Assembly: GCF_000159435.1 (NCBI RefSeq)
Contig: NZ_GG693413.1
Location: forward strand, 9,805 to 73,804
Length of the DNA: 64,000 bases
Reading direction: 5' to 3'
Source: Limosilactobacillus vaginalis DSM 5837 = ATCC 49540
GTDB lineage: Bacteria > Bacillota > Bacilli > Lactobacillales > Lactobacillaceae
In this document: positions 26,874-36,485 of the stretch, piece after piece
Layout of the letters: the number at the start of each line of letters is the position of its first letter
Numbering within the stretch: position 1 is the stretch's first letter
Notes under the pieces: model-generated
Databases searched by the model: none
Told to the model about the DNA's origin: nothing
The model's input: the letters and a program-made list of their open reading frames with translations, nothing else
Program-made: the position numbers and the translations under genes

Positions 26874-27425
26874 ATGAATTTTGAAGAAAAAACATTAAGT
26901 GAGAAGAATGTTTTCGATGGTAAATTGATTAAAGTTGCTGTTGAAGAGGTCGAAACTCCAAAAGGTTTAAAAGCACAACGAGAAATTGTTCATCATGCTC
27001 CAGCAGTGGCAATTCTGGCGTTAACTGCTGATCACAAAATGATTTTGGAAAAGCAATGGCGCTCGCCAATTCATGATACGACCTTGGAAATTCCTGCAGG
27101 AAAGGTTGATTCACGTGATAGTCGTGATGCCCTTCATGCTGCTAAACGTGAATTAAATGAAGAGACCCGTCTTAAGGCAGGGACGATCAAGAAAATTTCA
27201 TCATTTTACACATCGGTTGGGGTTCTGGATGAATTTATGACACTCTACTTAGCAACAGATCTCACACCGGTGGAAAATAAACTGCCTCAGGACCGTGATG
27301 AGCAACTAGTATTAGAAAAGGTGACCCTTGATGAAGCGTTAAAGATGATTGGTGAAGGACAAATTGAGGACGCCAAGACGATTATGGCAATTTATTATTG
27401 GCGAGGGATGACCAACCATGGATAA
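26874..27425 (+). CDS. NUDIX hydrolase (ADP-ribose pyrophosphatase-like)
   Basis: 183-residue Nudix enzyme, probably cleaving ADP-ribose to AMP and ribose 5-phosphate. The Nudix box runs from G in PAGKVDSRDS through AKRELNEETRLKAG, with the REL and EE residues intact; the upstream QWRSPIHDTTLEIPAGK stretch is typical for ADPRase. The start ATG 26874 directly follows the csp gene, with GCGAGG as a modest ribosome site. Its end overlaps the next small gene by eight bases. Substrate is inferred from the family. Confidence 0.88.
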   Translation: MNFEEKTLSEKNVFDGKLIKVAVEEVETPKGLKAQREIVHHAPAVAILALTADHKMILEKQWRSPIHDTTLEIPAGKVDSRDSRDALHAAKRELNEETRLKAGTIKKISSFYTSVGVLDEFMTLYLATDLTPVENKLPQDRDEQLVLEKVTLDEALKMIGEGQIEDAKTIMAIYYWRGMTNHG

Positions 27426-27669
27426 GGATCCGCAAAATAATAATGAACGGCTAACGCGTCAACAGTATCGTCAGCAACATACGACCGTTTCCAATGATAG
27501 TGAAGATGAACAACAGCCTTTTCGGTCTCGGGTTGATCAGAAAATCGAACAGGAACAGCTAACCAATGAGCAGAAGATGCAGCGGCTACGAAAACGGTTA
27601 AACATTGCCATTATTAGCTTAGTAGTCGCAATTATAATCGTTTATTTAATTTTATTTTTTGTAAAGTAA
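27418..27669 (+). CDS. small single-pass membrane protein, unknown
   Basis: 83 residues: a polar, Q/E/R-rich N-terminal 55 residues with helical propensity (KIEQEQLTNEQKMQRLRKRL) and one C-terminal membrane helix (about 59-81). The order polar domain-helix-end suggests a tail-anchored cytoplasmic protein. I do not recognise a named family. It overlaps the NUDIX gene by eight bases and is followed by mtnN, so it is in the same operon. Confidence 0.75.
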   Translation: MDKDPQNNNERLTRQQYRQQHTTVSNDSEDEQQPFRSRVDQKIEQEQLTNEQKMQRLRKRLNIAIISLVVAIIIVYLILFFVK

Positions 27670-27680
27670 GGATGAAGAGA

Positions 27681-28376
27681 ATGAAGTTTGGAATTATTTG
27701 TGCAATGCCCGAAGAAATTAAGGAATTGACGGCAGCATTAGAGAATGAACAGGTAAAGGAAATCGGTGGCAAAAAGTATTATTCTGGACAAATTGATAAC
27801 CAGAATGTTATTTTAGTTGAATCCGGCATTGGTAAGGTTGAAGCTGGGATTACAACAGAGCACCTAATTACAGATTTTGGAGTAGATGTAGTAATTAACT
27901 CTGGCTCTGCAGGTGGAATTGGTCAAGGACTCCATGTTGGCGATGTTGTTATTTCTAGTGAAACTGCCTACCATGATGTTGATGTACGGGCATTTGACTA
28001 TGTTTATGGTCAGTTACCAGGGAAAGAACCCCGGTTTAAAGCATCTGCAAAGTGGGGACAAGCCATTGAAAAGGCTGGTGAAAAGACTGGCTTAAATATT
28101 AAACGCGGGCTAATCGTTTCAGGTGATCAATTTATTGCTAGTAAGGATGCAATTCAAGAGATCCTTCACTACTTCCCTGATGCATTATCAAGTGAAATGG
28201 AAGGGGCAGCTGTCGGACAGGTTGCAACTGATCATGATGTTCCGTACGTTGTTGTTCGAGCAATGTCTGATACTGGAGACGAAGATGCCGGAGTTAGTTT
28301 TGATGAATTTATTATCGATGCTGGTAAACGTTCCGCCAAGATGTTATTACAACTCTTTGCGGATTTGAATAAATAG
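27681..28376 (+). CDS. mtnN: 5'-methylthioadenosine/S-adenosylhomocysteine nucleosidase
   Basis: Removes adenine from MTA and SAH, recycling methylation by-products and feeding the LuxS/AI-2 branch. 231 residues, with the family N terminus MKFGIICAMPEEIKEL, the SGIGKVEAGITTEHL stretch, SGSAGGI and VSGDQFI, and the catalytic region MEGAAVGQVATDHDVPYVVVRAMSDTGDEDA split across 170-205. ATG 27681 is preferred over the in-frame ATG at 27672, which overlaps the AAGGA site. Confidence 0.94.
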   Translation: MKFGIICAMPEEIKELTAALENEQVKEIGGKKYYSGQIDNQNVILVESGIGKVEAGITTEHLITDFGVDVVINSGSAGGIGQGLHVGDVVISSETAYHDVDVRAFDYVYGQLPGKEPRFKASAKWGQAIEKAGEKTGLNIKRGLIVSGDQFIASKDAIQEILHYFPDALSSEMEGAAVGQVATDHDVPYVVVRAMSDTGDEDAGVSFDEFIIDAGKRSAKMLLQLFADLNK

Positions 28377-28391
28377 GGAGGCACATGAAGA

Positions 28392-29558
28392 GTGAGTGAA
28401 GTATATTTTGATAATGCAGCAACAACACCAATGACCAAGCCGGTGATTGATGAGCTGATAAAGCAAACGGAAAATACCTGGGGGAATGCTTCAACGGGGT
28501 ATTCTTACGGTCGTCACTCCAAGCTAGTCCTTGAAAACAGTCGTCACGTAATTGCTCAAAGTATTAACGCTAAGGATGAGGAAATCGTCTTTACCAGTGG
28601 TGGAACCGAAAGCGATAATACCGCAATAATTCAAACAGCATTAACGCGACAAAATCTTGGCAAGCACATTATTACCACCGCGATTGAGCATGAAGCAATT
28701 TTGAAGCCACTACATTATTTAGAATCATTAGGATTTGATGTCACCTACCTGCCAGTTGATAAGAATGGCAATATTTCATTAGCAGATTTTAAGGCAGCCT
28801 TACGTGATGATACGATTCTTGTGTCAATCATGATGGGAAATAATGAAGTCGGTAGTCGGATGCCGATTCATGAAATTGGTGAAATTTTAAAGGATCACCA
28901 AGCATGGTTCCATACCGACGCTGTTCAAGCTTATGGACTCTTGCCGATCGATGTTGAGGCTGATCACATTGACCTTATGTCAACCTCAGCCCATAAGTTG
29001 AATGGTCCTAAGATGGTTGGCTTTCTGTATCGTCGCGACGGGATTAGTTTCCCTAGCTTTGTTCGCGGTGGTGATCAGGAAACAAAACGCCGTGCGGGAA
29101 CCGAGAATGTTCCAGCCATCGCGGCGTTTGCTAAGGCGGTTTCCATTGATACCCCTGAGGAAAAGCAAAAGCGTCAAGAACGTTATTATCACTTTAAGCA
29201 GTTAATCGTTAAGCGGTTAACGGATGCTGGAGTTGACTTTGAGGTCAATGGACAACTAGACCCTCATGCTCTTAACCATGTTCTTAATTTATGGTTTAAG
29301 GGGATTTCTACCTATGTAATGCAAACCGATCTTGACCTTGCTGGCTATGCCGTTTCGGGTGGTTCTGCATGTACTGCCGGAAGCATTGAGCCTTCTCATG
29401 TATTAACCGCGATGTTTGGTAAGGATAGTCCGCGAATTAGTGAGTCAATTCGGATTAGCTTTGGGGCATTAAACACTGAAGAAGAGGTTAATGGCTTAGT
29501 GGATGCGATCATTGAAATTGTTAATAAGCTAAAAAATATTAAAGGAGTTGAGGACTAA
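28392..29558 (+). CDS. cysteine desulfurase (NifS/IscS type)
   Basis: PLP-dependent enzyme taking sulfur from cysteine. 388 residues: FDNAATTPM at the N terminus, the PLP lysine in STSAHKLNGPKMVGFLY, TGTENVP-like RRAGTENVPAIAAF, and the active-site loop GGSACTAGSIEPSHVL with the persulfide-carrying cysteine. The start is GTG 28392, ten bases after TAGGGAGG. It stands directly before a DUF1831 gene and mnmA, so it most likely supplies sulfur for tRNA 2-thiouridine. Confidence 0.94.
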   Translation: MSEVYFDNAATTPMTKPVIDELIKQTENTWGNASTGYSYGRHSKLVLENSRHVIAQSINAKDEEIVFTSGGTESDNTAIIQTALTRQNLGKHIITTAIEHEAILKPLHYLESLGFDVTYLPVDKNGNISLADFKAALRDDTILVSIMMGNNEVGSRMPIHEIGEILKDHQAWFHTDAVQAYGLLPIDVEADHIDLMSTSAHKLNGPKMVGFLYRRDGISFPSFVRGGDQETKRRAGTENVPAIAAFAKAVSIDTPEEKQKRQERYYHFKQLIVKRLTDAGVDFEVNGQLDPHALNHVLNLWFKGISTYVMQTDLDLAGYAVSGGSACTAGSIEPSHVLTAMFGKDSPRISESIRISFGALNTEEEVNGLVDAIIEIVNKLKNIKGVED

Positions 29559-29905
29559 TGCAGTTTGTAAAAACAGTTCAACTTCAAGGGGATTCAGACA
29601 AGTATTCAATTAGTCCCGACATTAAACGATACACTTTAATTGATTTAGGGTTTGAAGAAACCAAACGCGGAAACTTTGAATATGTTGGAAGCGTTGATAC
29701 TGACAACCCATTTAACCCGGTTGCTAAACTCCGGATCCTGATCTCTGCTGACCTAACTGGGTTTAAAATGGAAACTGTTACCGGGAACGGAATGCGGAAA
29801 ATTAACATCTTTACTCATCCGCGCGCCAAGGAATTTGTTGAGCAGTATCATTTTATTTTAAAAGAAATGCTTAAACGGAATGTTTTTTTAGTAACAAAAG
29901 GGTAA
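29558..29905 (+). CDS. DUF1831 family protein
   Basis: 115-residue soluble protein (SPDIKRYTLIDLGFEETKRGNF, VTGNGMRKINIFTHP). Members of this Lactobacillales family lie between the cysteine desulfurase and mnmA; function unknown. Its ATG overlaps the desulfurase stop by one base, which implies coupled translation and perhaps a role in sulfur transfer. That role is a guess from position only. Confidence 0.8.
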   Translation: MQFVKTVQLQGDSDKYSISPDIKRYTLIDLGFEETKRGNFEYVGSVDTDNPFNPVAKLRILISADLTGFKMETVTGNGMRKINIFTHPRAKEFVEQYHFILKEMLKRNVFLVTKG

Positions 29906-29930
29906 ATTAATGCAGTAGTTGGCAAGTTTT

Positions 29931-29938
29931 GATACAAT
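29931..29938 (+). promoter_or_regulatory. possible extended -10 for mnmA
   Basis: TGATACAAT (TGN followed by TACAAT) about 75 bases upstream of mnmA. No matching -35 was found, so this is tentative. Confidence 0.3.
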
Positions 29939-30009
29939 AGTTCACACTGGTAACATGCGACCTTCTATCGTAGATTGTTCCAGAATCTATTTGAAATGAT
30001 GGTGATTAA

Positions 30010-31146
<1,137 letters not shown>

Positions 31147-31166
31147 ACATAAAAAATAATGCAAAG

Positions 31167-31210
31167 TAGGGAAGATACCGTTATTAGTATATAGGTGGTA
31201 TACTTCCCTA
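31167..31210 (+). terminator. hairpin after mnmA, possible terminator
   Basis: TAGGGAAGATACC (31167-31179) pairs with GGTATACTTCCCTA (31197-31210) with one bulged A. There is no T-run, so termination would be weak or factor-assisted. Confidence 0.45.
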
Positions 31211-31227
31211 TACATATTAAGAAAAGT

Positions 31228-31258
31228 TTGGAACACGACGATTATTTTTTGTTAAAAT
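31228..31258 (+). promoter_or_regulatory. candidate promoter of the phosphatase-TPR-recD2 genes
   Basis: TTGGAA (31228-31233) and TAAAAT (31253-31258) with a long 19-base spacer, about 22 bases before the next gene. Plausible but not a strong match. Confidence 0.3.
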
Positions 31259-31279
31259 AGAGGAAAAAGGTCGAATAAT

Positions 31280-31936
31280 ATGACTAAAGTTTACTTAATC
31301 CGTCACGGAAAAACACAATGGAATCTTGAATCTCGTTACCAGGGTGCTAACGGTGATTCGCCATTACTTGATCAAAGTTATAAGGAAATTGAATTACTAG
31401 CGGAATCGTTAAAAAATGTTCCAATTAATCACGTCTATGCTAGTCCGTTGAAACGTGCTCGGGTAACGGCAATGACATTATTACAGCACCTTAATCGACC
31501 GGTTCCTCTAACAATTGATAGTCGGTTAAATGAATTTAATCTGGGAAAGATGGAGGGGATGCATTTTGATGCGGTTGCTGAAAAGTGGCCTGATGTGTTA
31601 AAAAATTTCCGCCATCATCCTGATAAATATGATAGTTCTATCGTAGAAAGTGAAAGCTTTGCACAAGTTATTAACCGCATGGGAGCAGCCATCAAAGAGT
31701 TTTGTCGGAATGATCCGCATGGGACAATTTTAATTGTTTCACATGGGGCAGCTCTGAATGCTAGTATTAATGCGCTTGTGGGAACCCCTCTCGCACACTT
31801 GAAAGATCGTGGTGGCCTTAGTAACACTTCTACTACCATTCTGACTACAGATGATGCTGAACATTTTGAACTGGAAAAGTGGAATGATACTTCATACTTG
31901 CATAAGGCTAATGTTGATCCGACTGATACAATCTGA
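31280..31936 (+). CDS. histidine phosphatase / phosphoglycerate mutase family protein
   Basis: 218 residues of the RHG superfamily. The catalytic phosphohistidine is in YLIRHGKTQWN at the N terminus; further signatures are YASPLKRARVTA, LNEFNLGKMEG and LIVSHGAALNA. Such gpmB-like proteins in lactobacilli are usually cofactor-independent phosphatases rather than glycolytic mutases, so the exact substrate is open. A TPR protein gene follows 16 bases later. Confidence 0.87.
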   Translation: MTKVYLIRHGKTQWNLESRYQGANGDSPLLDQSYKEIELLAESLKNVPINHVYASPLKRARVTAMTLLQHLNRPVPLTIDSRLNEFNLGKMEGMHFDAVAEKWPDVLKNFRHHPDKYDSSIVESESFAQVINRMGAAIKEFCRNDPHGTILIVSHGAALNASINALVGTPLAHLKDRGGLSNTSTTILTTDDAEHFELEKWNDTSYLHKANVDPTDTI

Positions 31937-31951
31937 GGAGAGTGAATTTAA

Positions 31952-32644
31952 ATGACAGAACAACAGACTAATCGTGAAGAACAAAAGAAGCAAACAGAAC
32001 GTTTAGTGCATAAGTTAATTACTGCAATCGATGAATCCCCTGATAAAGCTAATAACTATTATGATTTAGGTTCATTATTAACTCGTCTTCAGGACTATGC
32101 TCAAGCTGAAGAACTATTTATGAAGGCTTTAGGGATCTTTGAGGCAAAGGGTGATCAGGAAGCCCAAAACCTATTAAATTACGGGCTTGGAAACCTATAT
32201 TATGAGGTCGGTAAAGTTGATCAAGCCATTAAGCTTTACAACAAGATTGATGATAAGAAATTGAAGGCTGATTCTTATCTGATGCTTGCCCAAAGCTACA
32301 GTAAGAAAAAGCAGTATAAGCAGGTTGTTGCTTATGGTTTAACAGCTCATGAATTACGACCGGAAGATCCGGAAATTGATCAAGCTCTGGGAGACGCTCT
32401 TCTTGCTCTGGGTGAATTTAAGCAGGCTGCATCATACTATGATGCCATTTTGAAGCACCACCCTGGTCGAGCAGATACACAATTTAACCGTGGATTGGTA
32501 GCAATGGTCCTTGGAGAACCATATAAGGATTATTTGAATCAGGCACGGCAGCTTGACTTAGATTACTACACTAAGAGTGAAAAGCGGATTGCTGAAATTG
32601 AAAAAACGTTACAAGCAACGCAGAAACCGCAAAATGATAAATAA
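31952..32644 (+). CDS. tetratricopeptide repeat protein
   Basis: 230 residues of helical repeats: about five TPR-like units, for example NYYDLGSLLTRLQDYAQAEE, LLNYGLGNLYYEVGKVDQAI, LMLAQSYSKKKQYKQVVAYG and ALGDALLALGEFKQAASYY. No signal peptide or membrane helix, so it is cytoplasmic. TPR proteins mediate protein contacts. The gene is conserved just before recD2 in lactobacilli; a functional link is not established. GAGGAG precedes the ATG. Confidence 0.85.
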   Translation: MTEQQTNREEQKKQTERLVHKLITAIDESPDKANNYYDLGSLLTRLQDYAQAEELFMKALGIFEAKGDQEAQNLLNYGLGNLYYEVGKVDQAIKLYNKIDDKKLKADSYLMLAQSYSKKKQYKQVVAYGLTAHELRPEDPEIDQALGDALLALGEFKQAASYYDAILKHHPGRADTQFNRGLVAMVLGEPYKDYLNQARQLDLDYYTKSEKRIAEIEKTLQATQKPQNDK

Positions 32645-32668
32645 TAAATTTAAGGAAGGATGACTTTC

Positions 32669-35143
32669 ATGGCAGAAGAAATTAACCTATTTGAGGCGCC
32701 AGAAGAGCCATCCTTTTTTATTGGTCAAGTACAATCGGATATTTTTGATAGTCCTGATTCTTTTTATAAGGTTTTGCTAGTTTCGGTAGAAGACGCTAAT
32801 TTCGATTGGAACGAAAGTGAAATAACGGTTACGGGGAGCTTTGGCGATCTCCGTGATGATCAAACGTATCGCTTTGAGGGAAAATTAATTGATCACCCTA
32901 AGTATGGTCGTCAATTCCAAGCAAGTTCATATCATGCTAACCAGCCAACCAGTAAAGAGGGAATTGTTAATTTCCTTGCTGGCAAGCAGTTCCCTGGAGT
33001 GGGGAAAAAGACTGCTGAAAAGATTGTTGATCAATTAGGCATTCATGCAATTGACAAGATCACTGCTGACCCGCATATTCTTGATGGCTTGAAATTACGT
33101 GAAGCAATTCGAACTAGCCTTGTTGAAAACCTGAATGCTAATCAGGGAATGGACCAAATTATTATTGGATTAAATGATTTGGGATTTGGGAGTAATCTGA
33201 GCAGTGCCATTTTTGACCGCTATGGGGATGAAACTCTTCATGTTATTAGTGAAAATCCATACCAGCTTGTTCAGGATATTGACGGAATTAGTTTTAAGCG
33301 GGCAGATCAGGTAGCCATTAAAATGGGAATTCCTGCCGATGATCAGCGACGAATCTCAGCAGCCATTATCCAGTCAATTGATGATTTAACGATGATGAGT
33401 GGTGATACCTATACCAGCGCTAAGCCGTTGCTTCAGGAAAGTATGCGCTTACTTTCAGATACTAATGGACAACCAATTCCAACTGCTAAGGTTACTCAGC
33501 AGATTGTTGAAATGGAGAAAAGCGGTGCCATTCAGTACGAAGATAAACGGATTTATCCGGCAAGTCTGTATAAGGCTGAATGGCAAATCGCCGAAAATCT
33601 GCACCGGCTTTGTCAAAACCAGGACGAGTCAAAAAATGAGAAGCAAATTACAACCATTCTGGAAAAACTGCCAGTCAAAACTGGAATCAAATATGATGAG
33701 ATCCAGATAGAAGCGATTAAAACGGCATTAACATCTAAGGTAATGCTCCTTACCGGGGGACCAGGAACCGGGAAAACAACAATTATTAAGGGTGTTGTTG
33801 AGGCGTTTGCTGAACTTCACGAAATTGCTCTTGATCCGAACCAGTATAAGGAAAAGGCATTTCCAATTTTACTTGCTGCGCCAACGGGTCGGGCTGCCAA
33901 GCGAATGAGCGAAGCAACTGATCTGCCAGCAAGCACGATTCACCGCTTACTAGGGTTGAATGGTCGTGAAATGCCAACAGAATTAAACGCTAAGGATCTT
34001 GAAGGCTCATTATTGATCGTGGATGAAATGTCAATGGTTGATACATTGCTGTTTAAGGTTCTGGTTCAATCGATCCCGACATCAATGCACGTTATCTTTG
34101 TTGGTGATAAGGATCAGTTGCCCTCAGTCGGTCCTGGACAGGTTTTTCATGATTTGCTAGAATTTGCTGATCTACCACGGATTGAATTAAAAAAGATCCA
34201 CCGTCAGGCAGCAGATTCAACAATTATCCCTCTTGCTCATGATATTCGTGAAGGGAAAATTCCAAGTGATTTAACGGTAAAAATGGCGGATCGTTCATTT
34301 ATTGCATGCCACTCACGACAAGTCCCAGGAGTTGTGAAACAAATTATTGAGATGAGTCAAAAGCGTGGTTACGATGCTAATGATCTCCAAATCCTGGCAC
34401 CGATGTATCGTGGCGCAGCGGGGGTTGATCGGCTAAACGATCTTTCCCAAGCCGTTTATAATCCAGCGGCTGCTAATAAGCAGGAGATTGAATTTCGGGG
34501 ACAGGTGTTTCGAGTTGGTGATAAGGTTCTCCAACTGGTTAATAGTCCAGAGAATAACGTTTTTAACGGTGATATTGGTCGAATTACTGCAATTGAGAAT
34601 GGCAGTAATAAGGGGAAAAAGAATGTCTCAATGACAATTGACTTTGACGGGAATGAAGTTAACTATGGACGATTAGAGTGGTCACAAATTCGGTTGGCGT
34701 ATAGTATTTCGATCCATAAATCTCAAGGTAGCCAATTTAAGATGGTGATTTTACCCTTAGTTCATGAATTTGGTAGGATGTTACAGCGGAACCTTCTCTA
34801 CACGGCTGTTACCCGGGCCGCTGACAAGCTAATAATGGTCGGGGAGACGTATGCCTTCGTTACGGCAATTAATAGTCAATCTGTTAACCGGCAAACTAGT
34901 TTGGTAAAGAGATTAACGGATACTTGGAAACATCATGGTAAATTAAAATCACCACTTGAGCAGGGAACGGAAAGTCAGTTTGAACCGGACAATATTAAAG
35001 AACATACTAGTGCTCAAGACGTCTCTGATGATCAATTAAGTCAAACTAAACAAACGATCCTAACCCCTGCATTGATTAAGTCAGGAGAAATCGATCCAAT
35101 GATCGGGATGGAAGGACTTCGACCAGCTGATTTTAAAAAATAG
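32669..35143 (+). CDS. recD2: ATP-dependent RecD2-type DNA helicase
   Basis: Superfamily 1B 5'-3' helicase acting in repair and replication fork maintenance without RecBC. 824 residues: an N-terminal OB-like region, helix-hairpin-helix segments (FPGVGKKTAEKIVDQLG), Walker A GGPGTGKTT near 363, motif II LLIVDEMSMVD, GDKDQLPSVGPG, and the C-terminal UvrD-like part with YSISIHKSQGSQF and YTAVTRAADKL. Start ATG 32669 suits AAGGAAGG; the ATG at 32660 overlaps that site. The C-terminal ~80 residues form a polar tail. Confidence 0.95.
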   Translation: MAEEINLFEAPEEPSFFIGQVQSDIFDSPDSFYKVLLVSVEDANFDWNESEITVTGSFGDLRDDQTYRFEGKLIDHPKYGRQFQASSYHANQPTSKEGIVNFLAGKQFPGVGKKTAEKIVDQLGIHAIDKITADPHILDGLKLREAIRTSLVENLNANQGMDQIIIGLNDLGFGSNLSSAIFDRYGDETLHVISENPYQLVQDIDGISFKRADQVAIKMGIPADDQRRISAAIIQSIDDLTMMSGDTYTSAKPLLQESMRLLSDTNGQPIPTAKVTQQIVEMEKSGAIQYEDKRIYPASLYKAEWQIAENLHRLCQNQDESKNEKQITTILEKLPVKTGIKYDEIQIEAIKTALTSKVMLLTGGPGTGKTTIIKGVVEAFAELHEIALDPNQYKEKAFPILLAAPTGRAAKRMSEATDLPASTIHRLLGLNGREMPTELNAKDLEGSLLIVDEMSMVDTLLFKVLVQSIPTSMHVIFVGDKDQLPSVGPGQVFHDLLEFADLPRIELKKIHRQAADSTIIPLAHDIREGKIPSDLTVKMADRSFIACHSRQVPGVVKQIIEMSQKRGYDANDLQILAPMYRGAAGVDRLNDLSQAVYNPAAANKQEIEFRGQVFRVGDKVLQLVNSPENNVFNGDIGRITAIENGSNKGKKNVSMTIDFDGNEVNYGRLEWSQIRLAYSISIHKSQGSQFKMVILPLVHEFGRMLQRNLLYTAVTRAADKLIMVGETYAFVTAINSQSVNRQTSLVKRLTDTWKHHGKLKSPLEQGTESQFEPDNIKEHTSAQDVSDDQLSQTKQTILTPALIKSGEIDPMIGMEGLRPADFKK

Positions 35144-35149
35144 TTCAGC

Positions 35150-35178
35150 TTGCACCAAATAAGAAAACTTGCGATAAT
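35150..35178 (+). promoter_or_regulatory. candidate promoter of the prs paralog
   Basis: TTGCAC (35150-35155) and GATAAT (35173-35178) with a 17-base spacer, in the short gap between recD2 and the PRPP synthetase-like gene. Confidence 0.45.
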
Positions 35179-35216
35179 AACAGTGTATTGTTGATTTTAT
35201 CTTGAGGAGAATAACA

Positions 35217-36188
35217 ATGACTGAAATAAAAGATGCGAAAAATGTTTGCTTATTTGCCTTAAATTCTAATGAACCCCTTGCTAAGAGTGTTGCTGATAAG
35301 ATTGGTCTCCCACTTAGTAAGGCTTCCGTTAGTCACTTTGCAGACGGGGAAATTAAGGTAACCATTGACGAAAGTGTTCGTGGTTGTGAGACCTACGTAA
35401 TCCAATCAGTATCCGATCCGGTCAATACTAATTTGATGGAATTACTGATTATGGTTGATGCTTTACGTCGGGCAAGTGCTGCCAAGATTAATGTTGTAAT
35501 GCCATATTATGGGTACGCACGGCAGGACCGAAAAGCACGGAGTCGGGAACCAATCACTGCCAAATTGATCGCTAATCTGCTCGAAATGGACAAGATTGAT
35601 CGACTAATTACAATTGATCTTCACGCTGCTCAGGTTCAAGGTTTCTTTGATATTCCAGTTGATCACTTACAAGCTACACAATTATTTGCTAAGTACGTAG
35701 AAAAACGTGATCTTGGCGATGATATTGTTGTGGTTTCACCTGATCATGCTGGAGTTAGTTTGGCTCGGCGCTTTGCAGAAGAAATTAAAGCACCGATTGC
35801 AATTGTTGATAACCGGAATGATGAGGTTCGTGAACGGAGTAGTCAAGAAGTTCCAGAATATGTTATTGGGGACGTTAAGGATAAAGTTGCCATTATCGTT
35901 GATGATATTGTTGATACTGGTGTGCGAATGAGTTTATCCGCTAAGGCACTCCAAAAATTTGGTGCGAAAAAGATTTATGGGGTTGCAACCCACGCAGTCC
36001 TGTCTGGAAATGCTCCTCAAGTATTGGAAGACTCGCCGCTTGAAGAAATGTGGGTAACTGATACCATTGAATTACCTGCTGAAAAGGAATTTAAGAAGCT
36101 TCACCGGCTTTCTGTGGCCGAACTATTAAAAGAGGCAATTGTTCGTGTCCACAATCACCAATCAATTCGTGAGTTATTTAAGCACTAG
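35217..36188 (+). CDS. divergent ribose-phosphate pyrophosphokinase paralog
   Basis: 323 residues, clearly of the PRPP synthetase family (ATP plus ribose 5-phosphate to PRPP). The ATP-binding part is intact: ARQDRKARSREPI (101-113) and DLHAAQVQGFFDIPVDHL (134-151). Two functional loops are altered. The flexible catalytic loop, usually DKRR, reads DNRND (198-202), so the key lysine is N199 and the second arginine N201, with a few extra residues following. The ribose-5-phosphate loop, usually DDxxDTxGT, reads DDIVDTGVRMS (229-239). It may be a regulatory or low-activity paralog; a canonical prs would be elsewhere. ATG 35217 follows GAGGAG. Confidence 0.85.
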   Translation: MTEIKDAKNVCLFALNSNEPLAKSVADKIGLPLSKASVSHFADGEIKVTIDESVRGCETYVIQSVSDPVNTNLMELLIMVDALRRASAAKINVVMPYYGYARQDRKARSREPITAKLIANLLEMDKIDRLITIDLHAAQVQGFFDIPVDHLQATQLFAKYVEKRDLGDDIVVVSPDHAGVSLARRFAEEIKAPIAIVDNRNDEVRERSSQEVPEYVIGDVKDKVAIIVDDIVDTGVRMSLSAKALQKFGAKKIYGVATHAVLSGNAPQVLEDSPLEEMWVTDTIELPAEKEFKKLHRLSVAELLKEAIVRVHNHQSIRELFKH

Positions 36189-36201
36189 GAAAAACGAAGC
36201 T

Positions 36202-36307
36202 GGAAATTAACTTTCTCGGAGGGACGGTTAACTAACTTAGAACGATGAATGATGATAAAATCATCAGAATCGTTCGTAGTTAGGCTTGAGTCCCTCAGTT
36301 AATTTCC
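36202..36307. repeat. 106-nt nested palindrome (long stem-loop)
   Basis: Arms in order outward to inward: GGAAATTAAC with GTTAATTTCC, GAGGGAC with GTCCCTC, CTAAC with GTTAG, AACGAT with ATCGTT, TGATGAT with ATCATCA around an AAA loop. About 35 base pairs in total with internal loops and one 7-base bulge. It begins 14 bases after the stop of the prs-like gene. It has no T-run, so it could be a 3' UTR structure, a small RNA or a dispersed palindromic repeat. Confidence 0.7.
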
Positions 36308-36348
36308 GCGATTAGACTCTGTAATTTTGGAGATCTCTAATTATAGAT

Positions 36349-36385
36349 AAAGGGTGAGAAAAACGTTTAGTTTTTCTCACCCTTT
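36349..36385. terminator. perfect 16-bp hairpin, probable bidirectional terminator
   Basis: AAAGGGTGAGAAAAAC (36349-36364) and GTTTTTCTCACCCTTT (36370-36385) are exact complements around a GTTTA loop. It lies between convergent genes. T-tracts occur within the stem and in the following AATTTATT. With the palindrome before it, this accounts for most of the 297-base gap 36189-36485; the rest is AT-rich and shows no gene. Confidence 0.6.
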
Positions 36386-36485
36386 AATTTATTAAGAATA
36401 CGCCAGAACTAGCGATTACTTTAGCTTAGCCTGACGTTTTTTTCGTTAAGGTAATAATTATAATTGCATAGTAAAACCATCCGTT

